The notes under the pieces are model-generated. The model was not told the DNA's origin. It ran no database searches and was given only the letters and a program-made list of their open reading frames with translations. A stretch of DNA of 64,000 bases from Inia geoffrensis (lineage: Eukaryota > Chordata > Mammalia > Artiodactyla > Iniidae): contig CM070909.1 in NCBI GenBank assembly GCA_036417435.1, forward strand, positions 5,116,597 through 5,180,596, in the 5' to 3' direction. The position numbers and the translations under genes were made by a program. This document shows, one piece after another, positions 21,093-34,300 of the stretch (position 1 is its first letter; each line of letters starts with the position of its first letter).

Positions 21093-21375
21093 CCAAGGCT
21101 CGTTCACCTCACTGGATTCGGTCACAAAGGGACTTGCAAAAACTGCTTGTTGGTCATGAAATGACTCCTCGTTCCTAGAGAATGAGCTTGACCTCCGGGG
21201 ATTTACCTTGCTTCGTGCTCAACTTTGCCAGAGGATTTCACTATTGGAACCTGACGCAGATCAAGCTGGGCAGGCTGGGAAGCCCTGCGGAGATTAAACA
21301 AACACCTTTTCTTTGGCTTGTCACTATCTATTCCTGAGCTTTCATGTTAATAAAGGTAGAAATTCTAGGAATCAC
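21093..21375 (+). other. RAD52: RAD52 3' UTR
   Basis: Short 3' UTR following the stop. It ends about 20 nt after the AATAAA at 21349; the cleavage position is inferred. Confidence 0.75.
21349..21354 (+). terminator. RAD52: RAD52 polyadenylation signal AATAAA
   Basis: Canonical hexamer 257 nt after the stop codon, in the sequence 'tcatgttaataaaggtagaa'. It is the first AATAAA downstream. Confidence 0.85.
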
Positions 21376-21594
21376 AGTGGCCACTTGCCCCACGCAACAA
21401 CCTCGACAGCAGCCTGCGTGCGGTATGTCACTCTGTGTGACCTCTGACCCCTGTCGCTGCCACTCATCTACAACAATCTGTCACTTACAGGCTCATCATG
21501 AGACTCCATTTTTTCCTGATAAGGAAATAATCTAAGACCAAAGAAAAGGCATTTTAAGAAAGCAAAATAAAATCCTACTTTGGAACAAAATAAC

Positions 21595-22030
21595 AGGCAT
21601 ACCTCTTTCTTTTTATTGCGCTTCGCATTTTTTTTTTTAAACAAATTGAAGGTTTTTGGCAATCCTGTGTTGAGCATTTTCCCAACAGCATTTTAAAGTA
21701 TATATTGTTTTAGGGACTTCCCTGGTGGTCCAGTGGCTAAGACTCACACTCCCAAGGCAGGGGTCCCGGGTTTGATCCACGGCCAGGGAACTAGATCCCG
21801 CACGCCACCACTAAGACCCGGTGCAGCCAAGTAAATACATAAATATTTTTAAAAAATATATTCTTAAAAAAAAGGTATATATTGTTTTGTTTTAGATATA
21901 ATGCTATTGCAGATGTACCAGGCTGTAGTGTAAACAACGTTTATATGTACTGGACAACCACACAAGTCTGCATGACGTGAGCAGCTGTTCAGCTATTTCA
22001 CGTGTGCGACTGCACCCGCCTTAACGTAAA
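21595..22030 (+). mobile_element. Tigger-like DNA transposon remnant between the two genes
   Basis: Begins with CAGGCATACCTCTTTCTTTT and continues 'attgcgcttcgc', 'aaacaaattgaaggtttttg' and 'ttgagcattttcccaacagc', as in Tigger1. It is split by a SINE at 21713-21874 and resumes with 'agatataatgctattgcaga'. The right end is indistinct. Confidence 0.75.
21713..21874 (+). mobile_element. Older CHR-type SINE inside the Tigger remnant
   Basis: Starts GGGACTTCCCTGGTGGTCCA and ends A/T-rich. It is flanked by a perfect 14-bp duplication GTATATATTGTTTT (21698-21711 and 21875-21888). Confidence 0.9.
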
Positions 22031-22483
22031 TTCTTTTAGTGTGGAGATGTTTCATAATCCTTTCCTCCAACTAATGAGAGTGTGCAGTTTTCCTTTCTAA
22101 GGGCATTTTGGGTTGGGCCTTGTACCCAAGTCTTGAGCTTGCTGGAGCACAGGCCCATCTGGGAAGCTGTGCCCCTAGGCCACCGCCGCGCCTCTGGAAG
22201 ACGAGCACAGGGCTTTCCCTGACCTCCCTCCACCTCACCTGAGCTGCACAGCTTTGGGCATAGGTTCATCTTCTGATTTTCATGTCCTTACCATGGTCTT
22301 CAGAAAATATATCTTGCCTGTCTGCAGCATCTTAGTTCAGGTCAGAACTGCTGTTAAAAAAAAAAGGTCCTGGAGGTAGGAATCCAGTTACAAATTGCAC
22401 ACAAGTCAAATCAGAGCTAATGAGATCACGAAAAAGACATGTGCTGAAAATGAAACCCCACAGCTCAAGAAAAGCAAGTTTGG

Positions 22484-22489
22484 TTTATT
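22484..22489 (-). terminator. WNK1: Probable WNK1 distal polyadenylation signal
   Basis: TTTATT on the + strand reads AATAAA on the WNK1 strand ('accattcaaataaaccaaac'). It gives a 3' UTR of about 2.6 kb, similar to what I recall for human WNK1. Confidence 0.6.
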
Positions 22490-23726
22490 TGAATGGTTTC
22501 ATCTACAAAGGTAACAAACGGAAGCCGAAAGCGCGACCCCCGGGGTTTATCCCAAACGCACGGGTTGACGGGCTGCCGAGAATCCCCAAGGTTTGAATTT
22601 AGTCTGTTTTTTTTAAACAGTGTACATTGTTAAATAATGTAAGGAAAACATTTATAATTCAGAAAGAATTTTTTTAATGTGGAAAAAGATACTCAAAGTG
22701 TACTATTAACACAAAAATAATTTAAACAGTTCAGTAGCACTAGGTTCATTCCTCTAGGCTTCAGTTATGTCATCCACAGGAGGGGAAAAAAATCAACAGT
22801 AAATAAAAGCAGTTCTTACTTTCCACCTGTGAGTGAAGAGATCTCAAAATGATTAAACCAAAGAAAGAAAACAGTCTCGTGCTGCACTCTGGCTCCTCTT
22901 TCCTCTGCTGCAAAGCCCTGCCTCCCTGCCCAGGGGTCCGTTCCCCCGCCTCCTTGGCGCTTCTTGTTCTGTCCTTACTCTTGTCATCTCCCGAGGATTA
23001 TAAGCAGAGAAAAAAAAGTAAACAGTTTTGAAGCAAAGCTGGGAAAGTCTGCCCTTTTCATTTCTACCTTCCTACAACCTTCAGCTCTCATTTGCATCTT
23101 TGGGGTCTCGGCTAACTTAATAAAGAAAATGACCAACGGAGGACAGGACAGCCATCCAGCCTCTTCCTGTCATAGGGATTCCTGGGATGTGCCACTGAGG
23201 TGGGTAAGAGGTTGGAATAGGTCAGTTTCCCAGCTCAAGAGTCAAGACAAGCAGCACCCCAAAATTAAGAGTCCTGGCTTCTTTCCCCACCTTCTGGGAG
23301 AACAGAGATCCCAAACTGAGGCAATGAGGAGAGTATTTCCTGAAAGTTCTGAAAGTAACAGAACTGCCCATTACAACTAGGCACAGCACTAAATAATACT
23401 GGTTGGTTGCAGTTTATTACTTCAGGGGAATAGCTGTTTCCAGGGAACGTGAGAATATCAGCTGTTAATTCTACAAATAAGGTAGCGCAAGAGATTATGA
23501 TCCTGCAACCATTTGGACATTATATAGGAAGTGGGTAGGAATAAGCATTCTTTCCTACAATGCTTAATTCAGATGTGGGTCCACTTTCCACAAACTACAG
23601 TACCCCAAGCTGAGAAATACACAGGACATTTGCACCAAGAGGGAAGCAATCCAAATGATTTTTCTTAGAACAACTTTCTCCATCTGTGATATGTCACTAT
23701 CACATTTCCCAGCTTAAAAACTAGCG

Positions 23727-23755
23727 CCCCCCCACCCCCACCCCAACCCCACCCC
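23727..23755 (-). promoter_or_regulatory. WNK1: G-quadruplex motif in WNK1 3' UTR (mRNA sense)
   Basis: On the WNK1 strand the block contains five runs of four or more G (GGGGTGGGGTTGGGGTGGGG followed by another long G run) with loops of one or two bases, the strict pattern for a stable RNA quadruplex. Its function is not shown by sequence. Confidence 0.7.
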
Positions 23756-25066
23756 GTGCCCTTCCCTTTATATTCAGCCATTTCTTCCAGGTCTCCTCTG
23801 CTCAAGCCCAGCTCAGGTGAGTAAGGCTTATGGCAGCCACTGGCCCAGCATCACCTATCTTCAAAACAAGTCTATTCTCCCATCCTGTAGTCTTTCTTTT
23901 TCTTTCATCACTTATCGCATACCACGCTCAATCTTGTAAATTGCCCGATTTTGTGACAACACCCCTCCTCACCTGTCCTGAAACAAGAGTTTTCTGCTTT
24001 TAACCACTACTGTCAACTTCTCACCTGCTCATCTTACACCTGCTCTAGACAAAATTGTTGAATGACTTGAAAAAAAAATACTCCTTCAATTTCCTTATTG
24101 CATAATCCACTGCTGGGTCACATGGACCCAAGGTTTCCTTCCATACGCCCTTTTGCTGACTGGGGTCTGATGAGAAGTTGATGTTAACGGCAGAAGCAAT
24201 AGAAGTCCAAGGCACTAAAACATCCAGCAAGCAATACTGGGAGAACAGAAGTATTCAAGTACAGTAATTTATACAATTTTACATTCACATTTATTTATCT
24301 AATACAATGGAAATACAAAGGAGAAAGTAGAGTCTCAATATGTAAAGGACAGAGCTAGCTTTTTTCAACTTTTTAAACCTTTCATATCTTTTAAAACTAC
24401 TGTTGTCCAACAACATTTATATATCACAGTGTTTCCACATCAAAACTGATGGCAAAGTTACATGTCCGCAGGGAACTTAATTTTTTTCTCCTAATGGCTA
24501 ATGCTGCAGTCAAAGCTGCGAATATCATTTGCTTAAAGCACTAATGACCTATCGTAAGAAAGGGTTGAAATCTCCGTCCCCTGGTGTTTTCACTGGGTTC
24601 TAAAGATTGGCTGGGGTGGGGACAGGGTAGGAGAGAGCCCAATAGTTTAATTTTTTGTCTTGCGGTTTATGTTCTTGAGGGGATAAGGGACTTGCGGTGG
24701 GTACCAAGATTAACAGCCCCACTACTTGAGAACACAGATGGGCTTTGCTTTTCCACTGAGCTCTCTAGTAGCTTTCTGATCAACACGATTCTCCTTCCGA
24801 GCACTCACTGTTGGGGAGAGATAACAAAGCATACACAAGAAACCTGCTCTTTCTTTCCTTCTCGTCCCACTCCAATAAATGGTGAAAGCACGGGGAGATT
24901 CTCCACTCTGAGGGCTCTACGCGGTATTAAACATTCCTGTCTGGCGAGAAATAACCAGTTGAATGCAGCGCTAGTCGTTAGTAAGTAGGCTACTTTCCCG
25001 TCCCCCTCCACCTGCCCCTCACCATTCCGCCTCCTGCCCCCAATCTACCCCGCTAAACCTCCAGGT

Positions 25067-25384
25067 CTAAGTGGTCCTCAGGTTGGAACCTGGAGGGTTG
25101 CTGATGGACTTCTGCAAGTTGCTGATGTTGAAGTTCTGCAAGGAGGCAGTTCCCACAGGTTGGAACTGGCTAAGTGGCTGTGTTGCTGGGCCGCCCGTGC
25201 CGCTCCACTGCGTGCCAAAGGGGGGGGTTGGGAAACCGTACTGCTGTGGGGGGCACATGGGCTTGGGGAAGTGGCCTAGAGAGGTAGCTGATGCTGCAGA
25301 GATGGGGGCGGAGCCACCCAGGGTTGAGGTCATGGAGACGCACAGCTGACCAGGTGCGGAGAACTTCCTTGCCATGCCAGGGCC
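25067..25384 (-). CDS. WNK1: WNK1 last coding exon
   Basis: Starts [20 protein letters not shown] and ends [12 protein letters not shown] with TAG at 25067. Near-identical to the human C-terminus, which is rich in Ser, Pro and Gln. Acceptor CTCCTCAG. 105 codons plus the stop. Confidence 0.96.
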   Translation of the reverse strand, partial: GPGMARKFSAPGQLCVSMTSTLGGSAPISAASATSLGHFPKPMCPPQQYGFPTPPFGTQWSGTGGPATQPLSQFQPVGTASLQNFNISNLQKSISNPPGSNLRTT

Positions 25385-28300
25385 CTGAGGAGAGAACAAC
25401 GCCGTGTGAAGCTGGTGTGGGTGTGAGATGGGTGGAACTGAGACAGAATTCCAGAAGCGGGCTGCTCTCATCCTGCGGGGACACTGAGAGCAACACCCAG
25501 ACAGCCGTCCATCATAATCATCAGCTCTTTGTATTTACCAAATACTTGTTCTGATTGGAGGTGGGTGGTGGCGTGTGTGTGTGTGTGTGTGTAGTTCAGA
25601 GTGTGAAAGGAAAAGGGAAGAAAATACCGGGCTGACCGATACAGAGCTCGGGATTCAGGGCAGGAAAACTAAACGGGGACCTGGGTGATTTTTGTCTTGT
25701 TTTCTTCAAAGTGTTAAAACTCATGAGCTACCGCAGAAGGCCCCTCATGTGAGCGAGAAGTGTGCTCACTGACACTCTGCTGGGTCCGGAAAATGGCAGA
25801 AGGGGCAGACTGACCTCGTGACTCATGTGTCCTTTGCTTCCTCTCCTGCCTGAGAGATTCATGGCGTCTCGGGCCCAGTTGTCCACCAACTTGTGCAGGT
25901 CATCTGTGAACGTGCCCTTCCTGCTGGACGTCATGGCAGGAGGCTGAGCCTGGGCGGCCTGGCTGTTCACTGTTCCCCCAACGGTGTTTGTGCTGCTGGT
26001 CCCTAAGGTCAGAAGAAGAAACAGAGTACAACCATTACAAGAGGCTTGGGTTGTAATTTCAGGGAGAGGAAAAACTTCCGAGGATGATGAATGGCAAACC
26101 ACGGAATGGGGAGGATGAAGTGGGAAGCCATGCAAGAAAAGGAAGGTTCCAAGGTTCTTATGTAGCCAAATGCTCTGGCATCACAGGGTAATGAAAACAG
26201 GTTCTCTTCAGGAGCTCCAGACAAGGCTGAACAACTCCGGATGAGGGGAGGCACAGAGGGCGGGGACCTCCTTCTGCCCATTCTCATGGCATCCTGGAGC
26301 GCAGACACTCGCTGCTGGGCCTCTATGCCCAGCATCACCTGGGGGAGAGGAGAGCTGTGCGGTGTGGCCAGTGAGGCTGGCTGCTCTAGAATGCTGCAGA
26401 ACAGGGCAAGAGAAGGGGATCCCTGGAGCACTGGGCAGGGTTCATGGAGGAGTTAAAGGAACGCAAAGACAAGCCCCAGGAAAGATGGGCTCCCAAACCA
26501 TGTGGGACCATCATAGTCTTCAGCCATTCTTTCACAGAAAGGGGCGACAAGAGAAAGCGTGCTCTGGTCGGAAACCTTTTTCACCTGGACCCATAAACAT
26601 GAACTGCAAACGCAAACTTGCGAGAGTTAAGGCTTCAACGTCTCCCCATTTCCTTTGAGTAAAGAACCAGGAGCACTCAGGAGGAAGGCTCTCGATGGTG
26701 TGCCTGAGTCTTTCAGCTCCAGGAAGGCGTGGCTTCCCAAAGATGACCTCAGTTCCGCTGCTTCAAGGCCTCTCGGGCCCCCACTCCCCAGAAGAGCAAG
26801 CACTCTCATGCGCGCCCGGCTGAGGCAGGGGTGCGGCGGGGGAGGACGCTTTGGGGCTGTGATGAAGGAATTCTATTTCTATGGTTTGATGAGAAAGAAA
26901 GGAGTCTGTGTCCTGCCTGATTTCGGCTCTGCTGGAGGGCACACTGGCGATTATTCGAAGAGGCGAGTTTTAGGGAAGAGGGAAAGAAGAGTCACGTCTT
27001 GTGTTTTCCCGTCACCCCCCACTTTCTTACCAGATCTCGCATTTGCTGCAGAATAAATGAAAGCTGTTGGGGTAGGCTGTGAGCCATTAGGACTTAAGAT
27101 CCCCAAATACTGCCAGGGCTAGATATTTAAATGCATGCATCTTCCTGCTTTCAAGATCCAAGCAGCACCAGAGCACAGCAGCACACCGGAAGCAACTCTG
27201 CCACGTAGAGGCCCCCTGTAACCCACTGCTGCTCTCAAGGCCGGTTTGCACCCTGCCACCCGGGAATGGCCCACCCGAGCACACGTGTCCTAGACGAACA
27301 GCTATTCTGAGGTGAAGCTGCAGGGTGCGAGGGGCACGTGCTTCTTATCACCAAGGCAAGACCAGCCGGGCCGACCGCACGTGTTGTCAGCTCACTCAGT
27401 GCCCGCCAGAGCCACGGGGGCTGCTACCACACACACCGTGTAAAGGGAAGAGTAAGCTCCCTGTGGAACAGGAGGCCCAGGTGCAAAGCGGAAAAGCACA
27501 GGAGACAGCGTTCCTCGAACAGCAGCAGTGAGACAGCGCTGGGGCGGGAAGCGCAGGCGGCGAGGGTGGCGGTCATGCTGATGGCGAGATCCCGAGAGCA
27601 AGCACATCACATGCGTGAGGACCGCCATCCTCCTTGAATGACAGCTGCTTCGCGAGCGTGATGGTGAGCGAGACGATGAAAAGAAAACATAATCACAAGT
27701 GAGCAGAGCTGTCAAAAGCCAAATTCAGAAGCTTGCGGAGCTGAGCACTGCTGGCCACAAACTGCTCGTGCTAGAACCACACCCTCTGGTCTCATGCCAG
27801 TCGCCGCTGATGCTGAGGCCCCTTTATGGCCTCATCTTGTTACACGACACTGGATTCTGAATGTGGGGTTTACACCACGGGGGAGAGTCAGCCTCACAGT
27901 TCACCTTCTCATTCTGGCTTCTGAAAATAGCCTTCCCATTAAAGGACACAGACAAACACACACATCCCTTTCTGACCAGGAATTAACTCCCAGGAAGAGC
28001 TGACTTGGCTAATAAAGCCCAGGAGAACGGGGAGTGCGTCTGGCCCACTGTGGCACTACAGTGCTGATGAGCACTGGTAAAGCAGGTATTTCTGAGAACG
28101 CTGCTTGGCTTCCTGAGAGGATATAACTATCCTTTGAACCTTCTTCAGTTCTGCTGAAAGCTCTAAAAGTCGTGCATCCTTTACCACCAGAAATTTACTT
28201 TCTGATGTTCTCCTGTCTTAATACATGCCCCCATCCCATCCCTACCCCACCACCGGATCCTAGTAACAATGCCTAGGATCCACAGCTTACTGCCCAGTCT

Positions 28301-31300
28301 CCCAAGCACAGAGTTTTCTGGAGGGGCCTCTCGGTGGCTGCTGGGCTGCTGAACTGTCCCCGCTCTCAGGAGAAGCCTCCTGTCTACACGGAGTGTCCCT
28401 GCCCTCAGCAGCCCAGCAGCCGCTCCCACTGCGATGTGAGGGCCCAGGCTCTCGCAGGCCGCGGTCCCGGCTGAATCCCCGTGGGCGCACAGCGCTGGGC
28501 GCACGTTTCTGACTACAGGACTCTCTCCCAAGGAGCCAGGCCTCCCTGAGGCCCCTACGCACATCCGCAGGCGCCTCCACCCACAGCTATCACAGAGCCG
28601 GGGCACGGGGCCCGTCAATGAGAGCACTGTGAGGCGACCTTGAATCTGGAAGGACAGCCAGTGGCAGCAACTGAGCATGTTAAAGACGACACCAGAAAAG
28701 GGTGCAGGACTAGCCGGACGGGAGCTGGGAGTCCGAGAGTCATGAGGCTTCGGGATTCAAAGACCTCAAGGGCAACAGGCTTTGCAATCAAGGGCCGGAA
28801 GTAACAGAAATAAAGGATAATTACTACAGAGCTGGTTGCAAGGACAGACTTTTTTCACCATCTTCCCTGAAGCACAAAGAGAGAGCAATGTGTTAAAGAT
28901 AAGGAAACATCAGCGTAAAATATTTAGAATCTCCAAACAGCACACAAAGTCCCAGCAAGAGAAAGCAGGAGGGGAGACAGACTGGAGGGACCCGGGAGCC
29001 CTGCCACAGATGCCATTCTGTATGATGGACCCTCCTGGCTGCTGGTTCCCGGCTGGCAGAAGTGAGCTTCCACACCCAGTCTTTGTACCCAGAAGAGTGA
29101 TGCCCTGCACCAAGGTTCAGGGTGAACCCCAGTCTCTCTCTGGGTCTCACTGCTTGAATTTCAAACACCCCAAAGCAGTCTCTGCACCGACCCTGTCCCC
29201 GGCTCCTGCTTCTCTTGCGGGTTGTTAACAAAGACTCAATTAAATGCATTAACAATTCTACCACAGGAGGCTGACAGATGGTACCATTGTTACAGTTTTA
29301 AATTGGCTAATACTCTATTTCCACATCCTAGACATACAATACTAACCCTTTCCCTCCTAGAAAAATCTTTAAAAATATGTGGAAAACAAGCAACTTTTGA
29401 ACATAAATAAAGCGTTAAGCCAAGCCGTGCTTCCAAACCATTATCTATTTTGAAAGCATAGAGTAAAGCATCGGAGACTAGCTAAGACCTCATGCCTGTG
29501 AGCCCCGGTTCTCTTTCCATATTTGCTTTTTTGCTTTTTTTTTTTTTTTTTTTTTGGCCTCGCTGCGCAGCTTCCAGGATGGGATCTTAGTTCCCTGACC
29601 AGGGATTGAACCTGGGGCCGCGGCAGTGAAATCGCTGAGGCCTAACCACGGGCCTCCACATCTGCTTTAAACCTGCCTCTTGTGATTTGTTCATCCAGGC
29701 CTACGTGATGTGCACTGACGTGCCTTCAACAGAGGTAGGGCCTCTAACTTTAAGACCCAAAAGGAAGTGATAAAATTTAATACTTCTAATCACTTTCATC
29801 TGAACAACAGTGTAAACCACCTACCTTTAAGAGTGTGATGAGAATTTACTGCATTAGTTAATCTGAAGTGGGACCTGTCACACTACACTTCCTTCACAAA
29901 AAGCCCTTGGCTCTCTTTCTTCCCTCTCAGACATTTCAGGCTACATAGCACAGGCCTGACACAGCACATTTTATTTCAAAACACTTGTCTCCTACTGTTA
30001 ATGTCTTTTCCTCTTTCTAGCTGGACATATAAATTAAATGCTTACTTAAGTGTCAAGGACCTAATATTCTTGGTCCAGCCTAGCCTTGCCAGAAAAGCTA
30101 CTGATCTCAGTGCTCAAAAACCTACCAAATTGGGGCTTCCCTGGTGGCGCAGTGGTTGAGAGCCAGCCTGCCGCTGCAGGGGACACGGGTTCGTGCCCCG
30201 GTCCGGGAAGATCCCACACGCCGCGGAGCGGCTGGGCCCGTGAGCCGTGGCCGCTGAGCCTGCACGTCCGGAGCCTGTGCTCCACAACGGGAGAGGCCAC
30301 AACAGTGAGAGCCCTGCGTACCGCAAAAAAAAAAACCCTACTAAATTGGGTAAGCCTTCCACCTCCCTCTTTGTTAAACAGCCCTAGACTAGTGCCCAAG
30401 GACCTCTGAACCATACTCAGAAACAACGATGGTCCGAGCACATGCATTTAAAAAGCACTTCAATAACCACATCAGAAGTTTGAGGCCTTAACAGAGAAGA
30501 TCTTTACCTGAACTCTAACAAAGGTTTTCTACTTGAGCCTTATTTTTGTTTAAAAAATTTTTATTTCAACATACGTTTACCGACTACCTGCTACGTGCCG
30601 GGTAGGTGTGGTTTAATCAGAGAGAAATAATGTCTTGTGCATGTGATCTTATCTGATTTGTGTAGGACCACCTGCATTCCACACAAGGGGAGATGGGCTG
30701 AAGAGGTTGGGTGACTTGCTATTGTGCCCTGTTCAGGGGAAGAAAGCTGAGAAATCCCAGCATTCTTGTTAAAAAGCCCATTTTTGCTTGCAGGTGCTGG
30801 CCCTTCGGTCTTTAGTAAGCCTTATAAGAAGAACTACACTGAAACCCTTTCTAAAATTCTGATTTTATGGAGTTACAGGGTAGTGGTGGTGAAAACATCC
30901 AATGAAGAGATTCTAGCATCTTCTCAATTGATAGATGGTTACGCTTAATTGAGGGGAAAAAAAAAAAAGATTCCAACCTACTCTGAAGAAGAAGAGAAAA
31001 ATAGGGTGTGACTCCCCCGCCCCCCCCCCGCCCCGTACCAGTGGCCAAGATGCTTTCTGTGGCTTCTAATGCCACAGCAGGGGGCAGTGCTGAGCAGGAC
31101 TGTGAGCCCAGATTTCGCTATGCTGAGCGACCCCGTGCCCTCTGTCATGGGCCTAGGAAGAGGCAATTCTTCCAGAAACTTATTTTGACGTTTACAGAAA
31201 CCTACTGTTATTTCTACATCTTTTATCGTAATTAACAGAGACCCAAACTTCTGAGGGTAATAGTAGTTCAGCCAAGACAAATGCACATGGACTACGTGAA

Positions 31301-34300
31301 ACAACAGATCCAAGCGGCAGAAACACAAGGACAAGGAAGGAGTAAAGGTGTTACACACAAAGAGCCAAGCAGGGCGTACTCAGAAATCGGGTCCTCCTGC
31401 CACCAGGTTTGAACGTCACCTGCTCAGACGCACAGTTAAACTTCGCACAGCCTGTGAGAGGGGAAGAACAGGGAAGAACGGGGAGAGAAGAGACAGAACA
31501 CAGCTACGAGACGTTAGAACCCGAGGCTGGAGAGAGAGATGCGCTAGGACAGCACACAGAGGAACGAGCTTCCAGGACAGGCCCGGGCGTGGGGCAGGAG
31601 GGTCAGGCCGCAGTCCCGCCACCTGCCTAGACCGAGCGCCTCCCGCAAGGACACTCATCCTGCTGGGAGGCGGCCTAACGCCTAACTTCTGTGGCGCTGT
31701 GGTGAAAGCACCTACTTCACTATCTAGATTCCTGATTTCCCTCTTCTCCACCCACATGCCCAACTCCTTTCAGCTTCTAGATCTAATGTTACCAGAAGGT
31801 CTTTCCTCTACAGGAATGTTCTGAGTGATCATTTTATTAAGCATTTGTTTATTAACCTATATTTGGGAAGTAGATTATGGGTAAAAACTTGAATGGACTT
31901 GAATTCATTTTAGTATGTCTCTCTCATACTTAGAAATTTTAGAAGTCTACACTGGCTAATCAAATGCATTAACTTTCAGAAATGGCTAAAACTCCTTAGA
32001 ACGTGGTCCAGGAAATCCCAGTCTAGTATTAAAGCATAAGCTCCAAATCCCAAAGGAATCACTCATCTCACTGAGGCTTCATAGGGCACAGGTGTCACTT
32101 TTTACTGTAGTCCCTTGAAAAAACCTATTTCCACCCGATGGGAGCAGTGATCCCACCCACTCCCCTTACAGCCCAAAGAACCATGTGGGTACCGTGCGGC
32201 TGGTTCCTGGTCAGCTGCTCCTCCAACCCACCTGAACAGGCTCCTCACCAGGCTTTTGTCCCACATATGGCAATATGTCCATTTTAATGTTCTTGGAAGA
32301 TGCTGGCTGCTCTGATTTCTTACCTTGACCTGGAGCAGAAAGGCTTGGTACTGAAATGGCACCATCACTGGTGAAGGCTGAATACAGGTTGTCACTGGAG
32401 GGAGATGGCTTAAGGGGCTGTAACAGCTGATTCTGCCCCGCCTCTGGGATGTTGCCAGGAGCGGGAAGGGTCTGCTGCGGGTGCAAGATTGAAGCTGCAC
32501 TCTGGCCAGACAGGTTACCTGCCAAAAGACACAGCGGCATGAGGGAACGTGCACAGGCTTCCAACCACACCTGACAGGCACTGTTTTTCCTCCAATGTGT
32601 CCCATTGACGGATTAATAATGGGCCAAAAACTATAGGAGATCAAAGAGCAAGGGTCTCACTGACAGGAGGGGAAGTAAGATGTAGCAGGAGACTCAACAG
32701 GCAACAGGGCTACAGGACCCCATCCCTGAAGATGCTGAGCCGTAGACAACTTGGATGATTCCAAGTCTGAGCTGAGTAAGAAGACTAGCACGTGCAGTGG
32801 ACATGAGAGAATTCCATTTTGCAATCTCAGCATTGCCTGTTTTACCCTCTTATAAACACTGAGTTGGATCATGATACAAATTGGTTCCAGAGACAGTCTC
32901 TGCTTAGTCTTTCCTGTACATGTGTCAGATCAAGTACAAAAGAGATGTCGAAAATGATGTAGGGATTGGAGAGTAATGCATATTTAAATTTATTCTTAAA
33001 AGGTGGCTTTCAATCATTAGCCAGGTGGCCTGAAATGGACTAACTTCTCTATTCCTTAGTAGCTAGTGGACTAGAAGTCCACGCAAAAAGAAGGTCAAAA
33101 TTGGGATCAGAACCTGAATTAGCCGCTATTGCTTATCATCATATGTCTCCTAACGAATTGGTTCTCATGTGCTAGAGCAAGGGTTGGGGTCTCTGAAAGC
33201 TTTCAGAGAATGGAAAGCTGTTAAGTTTACAACTGCTTTCCAACATATTTATATTAGAACTGATGAGCAAGTATGAGGTATAAACTTATTTTAGCTGCTT
33301 TTACTTTTCAACTAGTTATCTGTTAACATTACCATAATTTCACCAAAGGGTAAAAACTCGCTATCATAATAAAAATAGGCAAACTACGATTCATTTCCAG
33401 AGATTATGATTTAACTATATTTTTGATTATAAACACTAGCAAGTTCTTTATTCCAATGCAGATAAATAAAAACTTTAGCCAAGGAAATTATCATATGACA
33501 TACCCAAATACTTACATGAAATTTACATTCATCCCTGTTGTAATTATGACCAATTCATTCATTAAAAAGGAAGAATCTACCTGGACTTTACTAACAGAGA
33601 ACAATGAATTTTCTCTCAACTGCCTACGAGCTTGGTGAAATGTGAGCTCCACGAGTTAGCAGGCAAAGCTAAGTGTTTTATCCTCATCAACCACTATAAA
33701 CGGAGGCCATATGGATTACAAAGGAATAGGTCATAGCACTGACCTGTCTTCCATAAACTCAAAAGATGTTCTATAAATACGGGGAGTAGACAAGGCAAGG
33801 AAGCAAGCATATTAGGGAAGTCAAACGCCTTCGAAATTTAACAAATGTTCCGTAGGTTATATACACATTTGGAGACAAAAACATAAGATGGGACAGCCAT
33901 GGCTGACCTGGTCCAGGGCTTTTATTCCCCAAGGAACTGCTGCGACTAGACTTGTTGCCTTTGCTTTTGGTGGGTCGCCGCCTTCTCCCTGCAAGGGGGG
34001 CAGCTGGGGGAATGATGACAGCAGGAGGAGCCTTGCCCAGCTTGGTATACAAGGATTCAATTTCATGCTTCTGGCGACTCTGCAGGTCTTGAATCTCTTT
34101 AAGATGTCTATGAAAGATAACCAAGCATAATTCAAAAATAGTATAACCACCTTTGTTCAAACAAGAGTTAACAACATTATTTAACCTCCATTCACGTATT
34201 TACTCACCAGTGAATCCTTCCCCCAAATGTACTGAATCTAACTGCTGTCACCTTGTGATTCTAGTGTGTCAGCTCCTCTTGCTGGCCTCCGTTACCCAAG

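Larger units (their letters stand above)
22465..25066 (-). other. WNK1: WNK1 3' UTR
   Basis: About 2.6 kb from the stop codon to just past the AATAAA at 22484-22489 (minus strand). No SINE or other insertion is visible, unlike every long intron here, which fits selection on UTR function. It contains a G-rich block in the mRNA sense at 23727-23755. Other TTTATT words on the + strand (for example near 24290) could be proximal poly(A) signals. The distal end is inferred. Confidence 0.7.
26003..32323 (-). other. WNK1: WNK1 6.3-kb intron
   Basis: Holds an old CHR SINE (29528-29662), a young CHR SINE (30134-30336), a C-run-rich spot (31013-31036) and a GC-rich stretch near 28.3-28.6 kb. Two open frames of about 160 codons (28181-28678 minus, 31348-31824 plus) show no recognisable protein features and I do not annotate them. 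Confidence 0.75.

Noticed and set aside
28181..28678. 165-codon minus-strand open frame in a GC-rich part of a WNK1 intron.
   Set aside because: No recognisable domain, no convincing splice sites tying it to WNK1, and GC-rich sequence yields long open frames by chance.
31348..31824. 158-codon plus-strand open frame in a WNK1 intron.
   Set aside because: Arg-rich low-complexity translation without similarity I recognise; no promoter, poly(A) signal or splice support.
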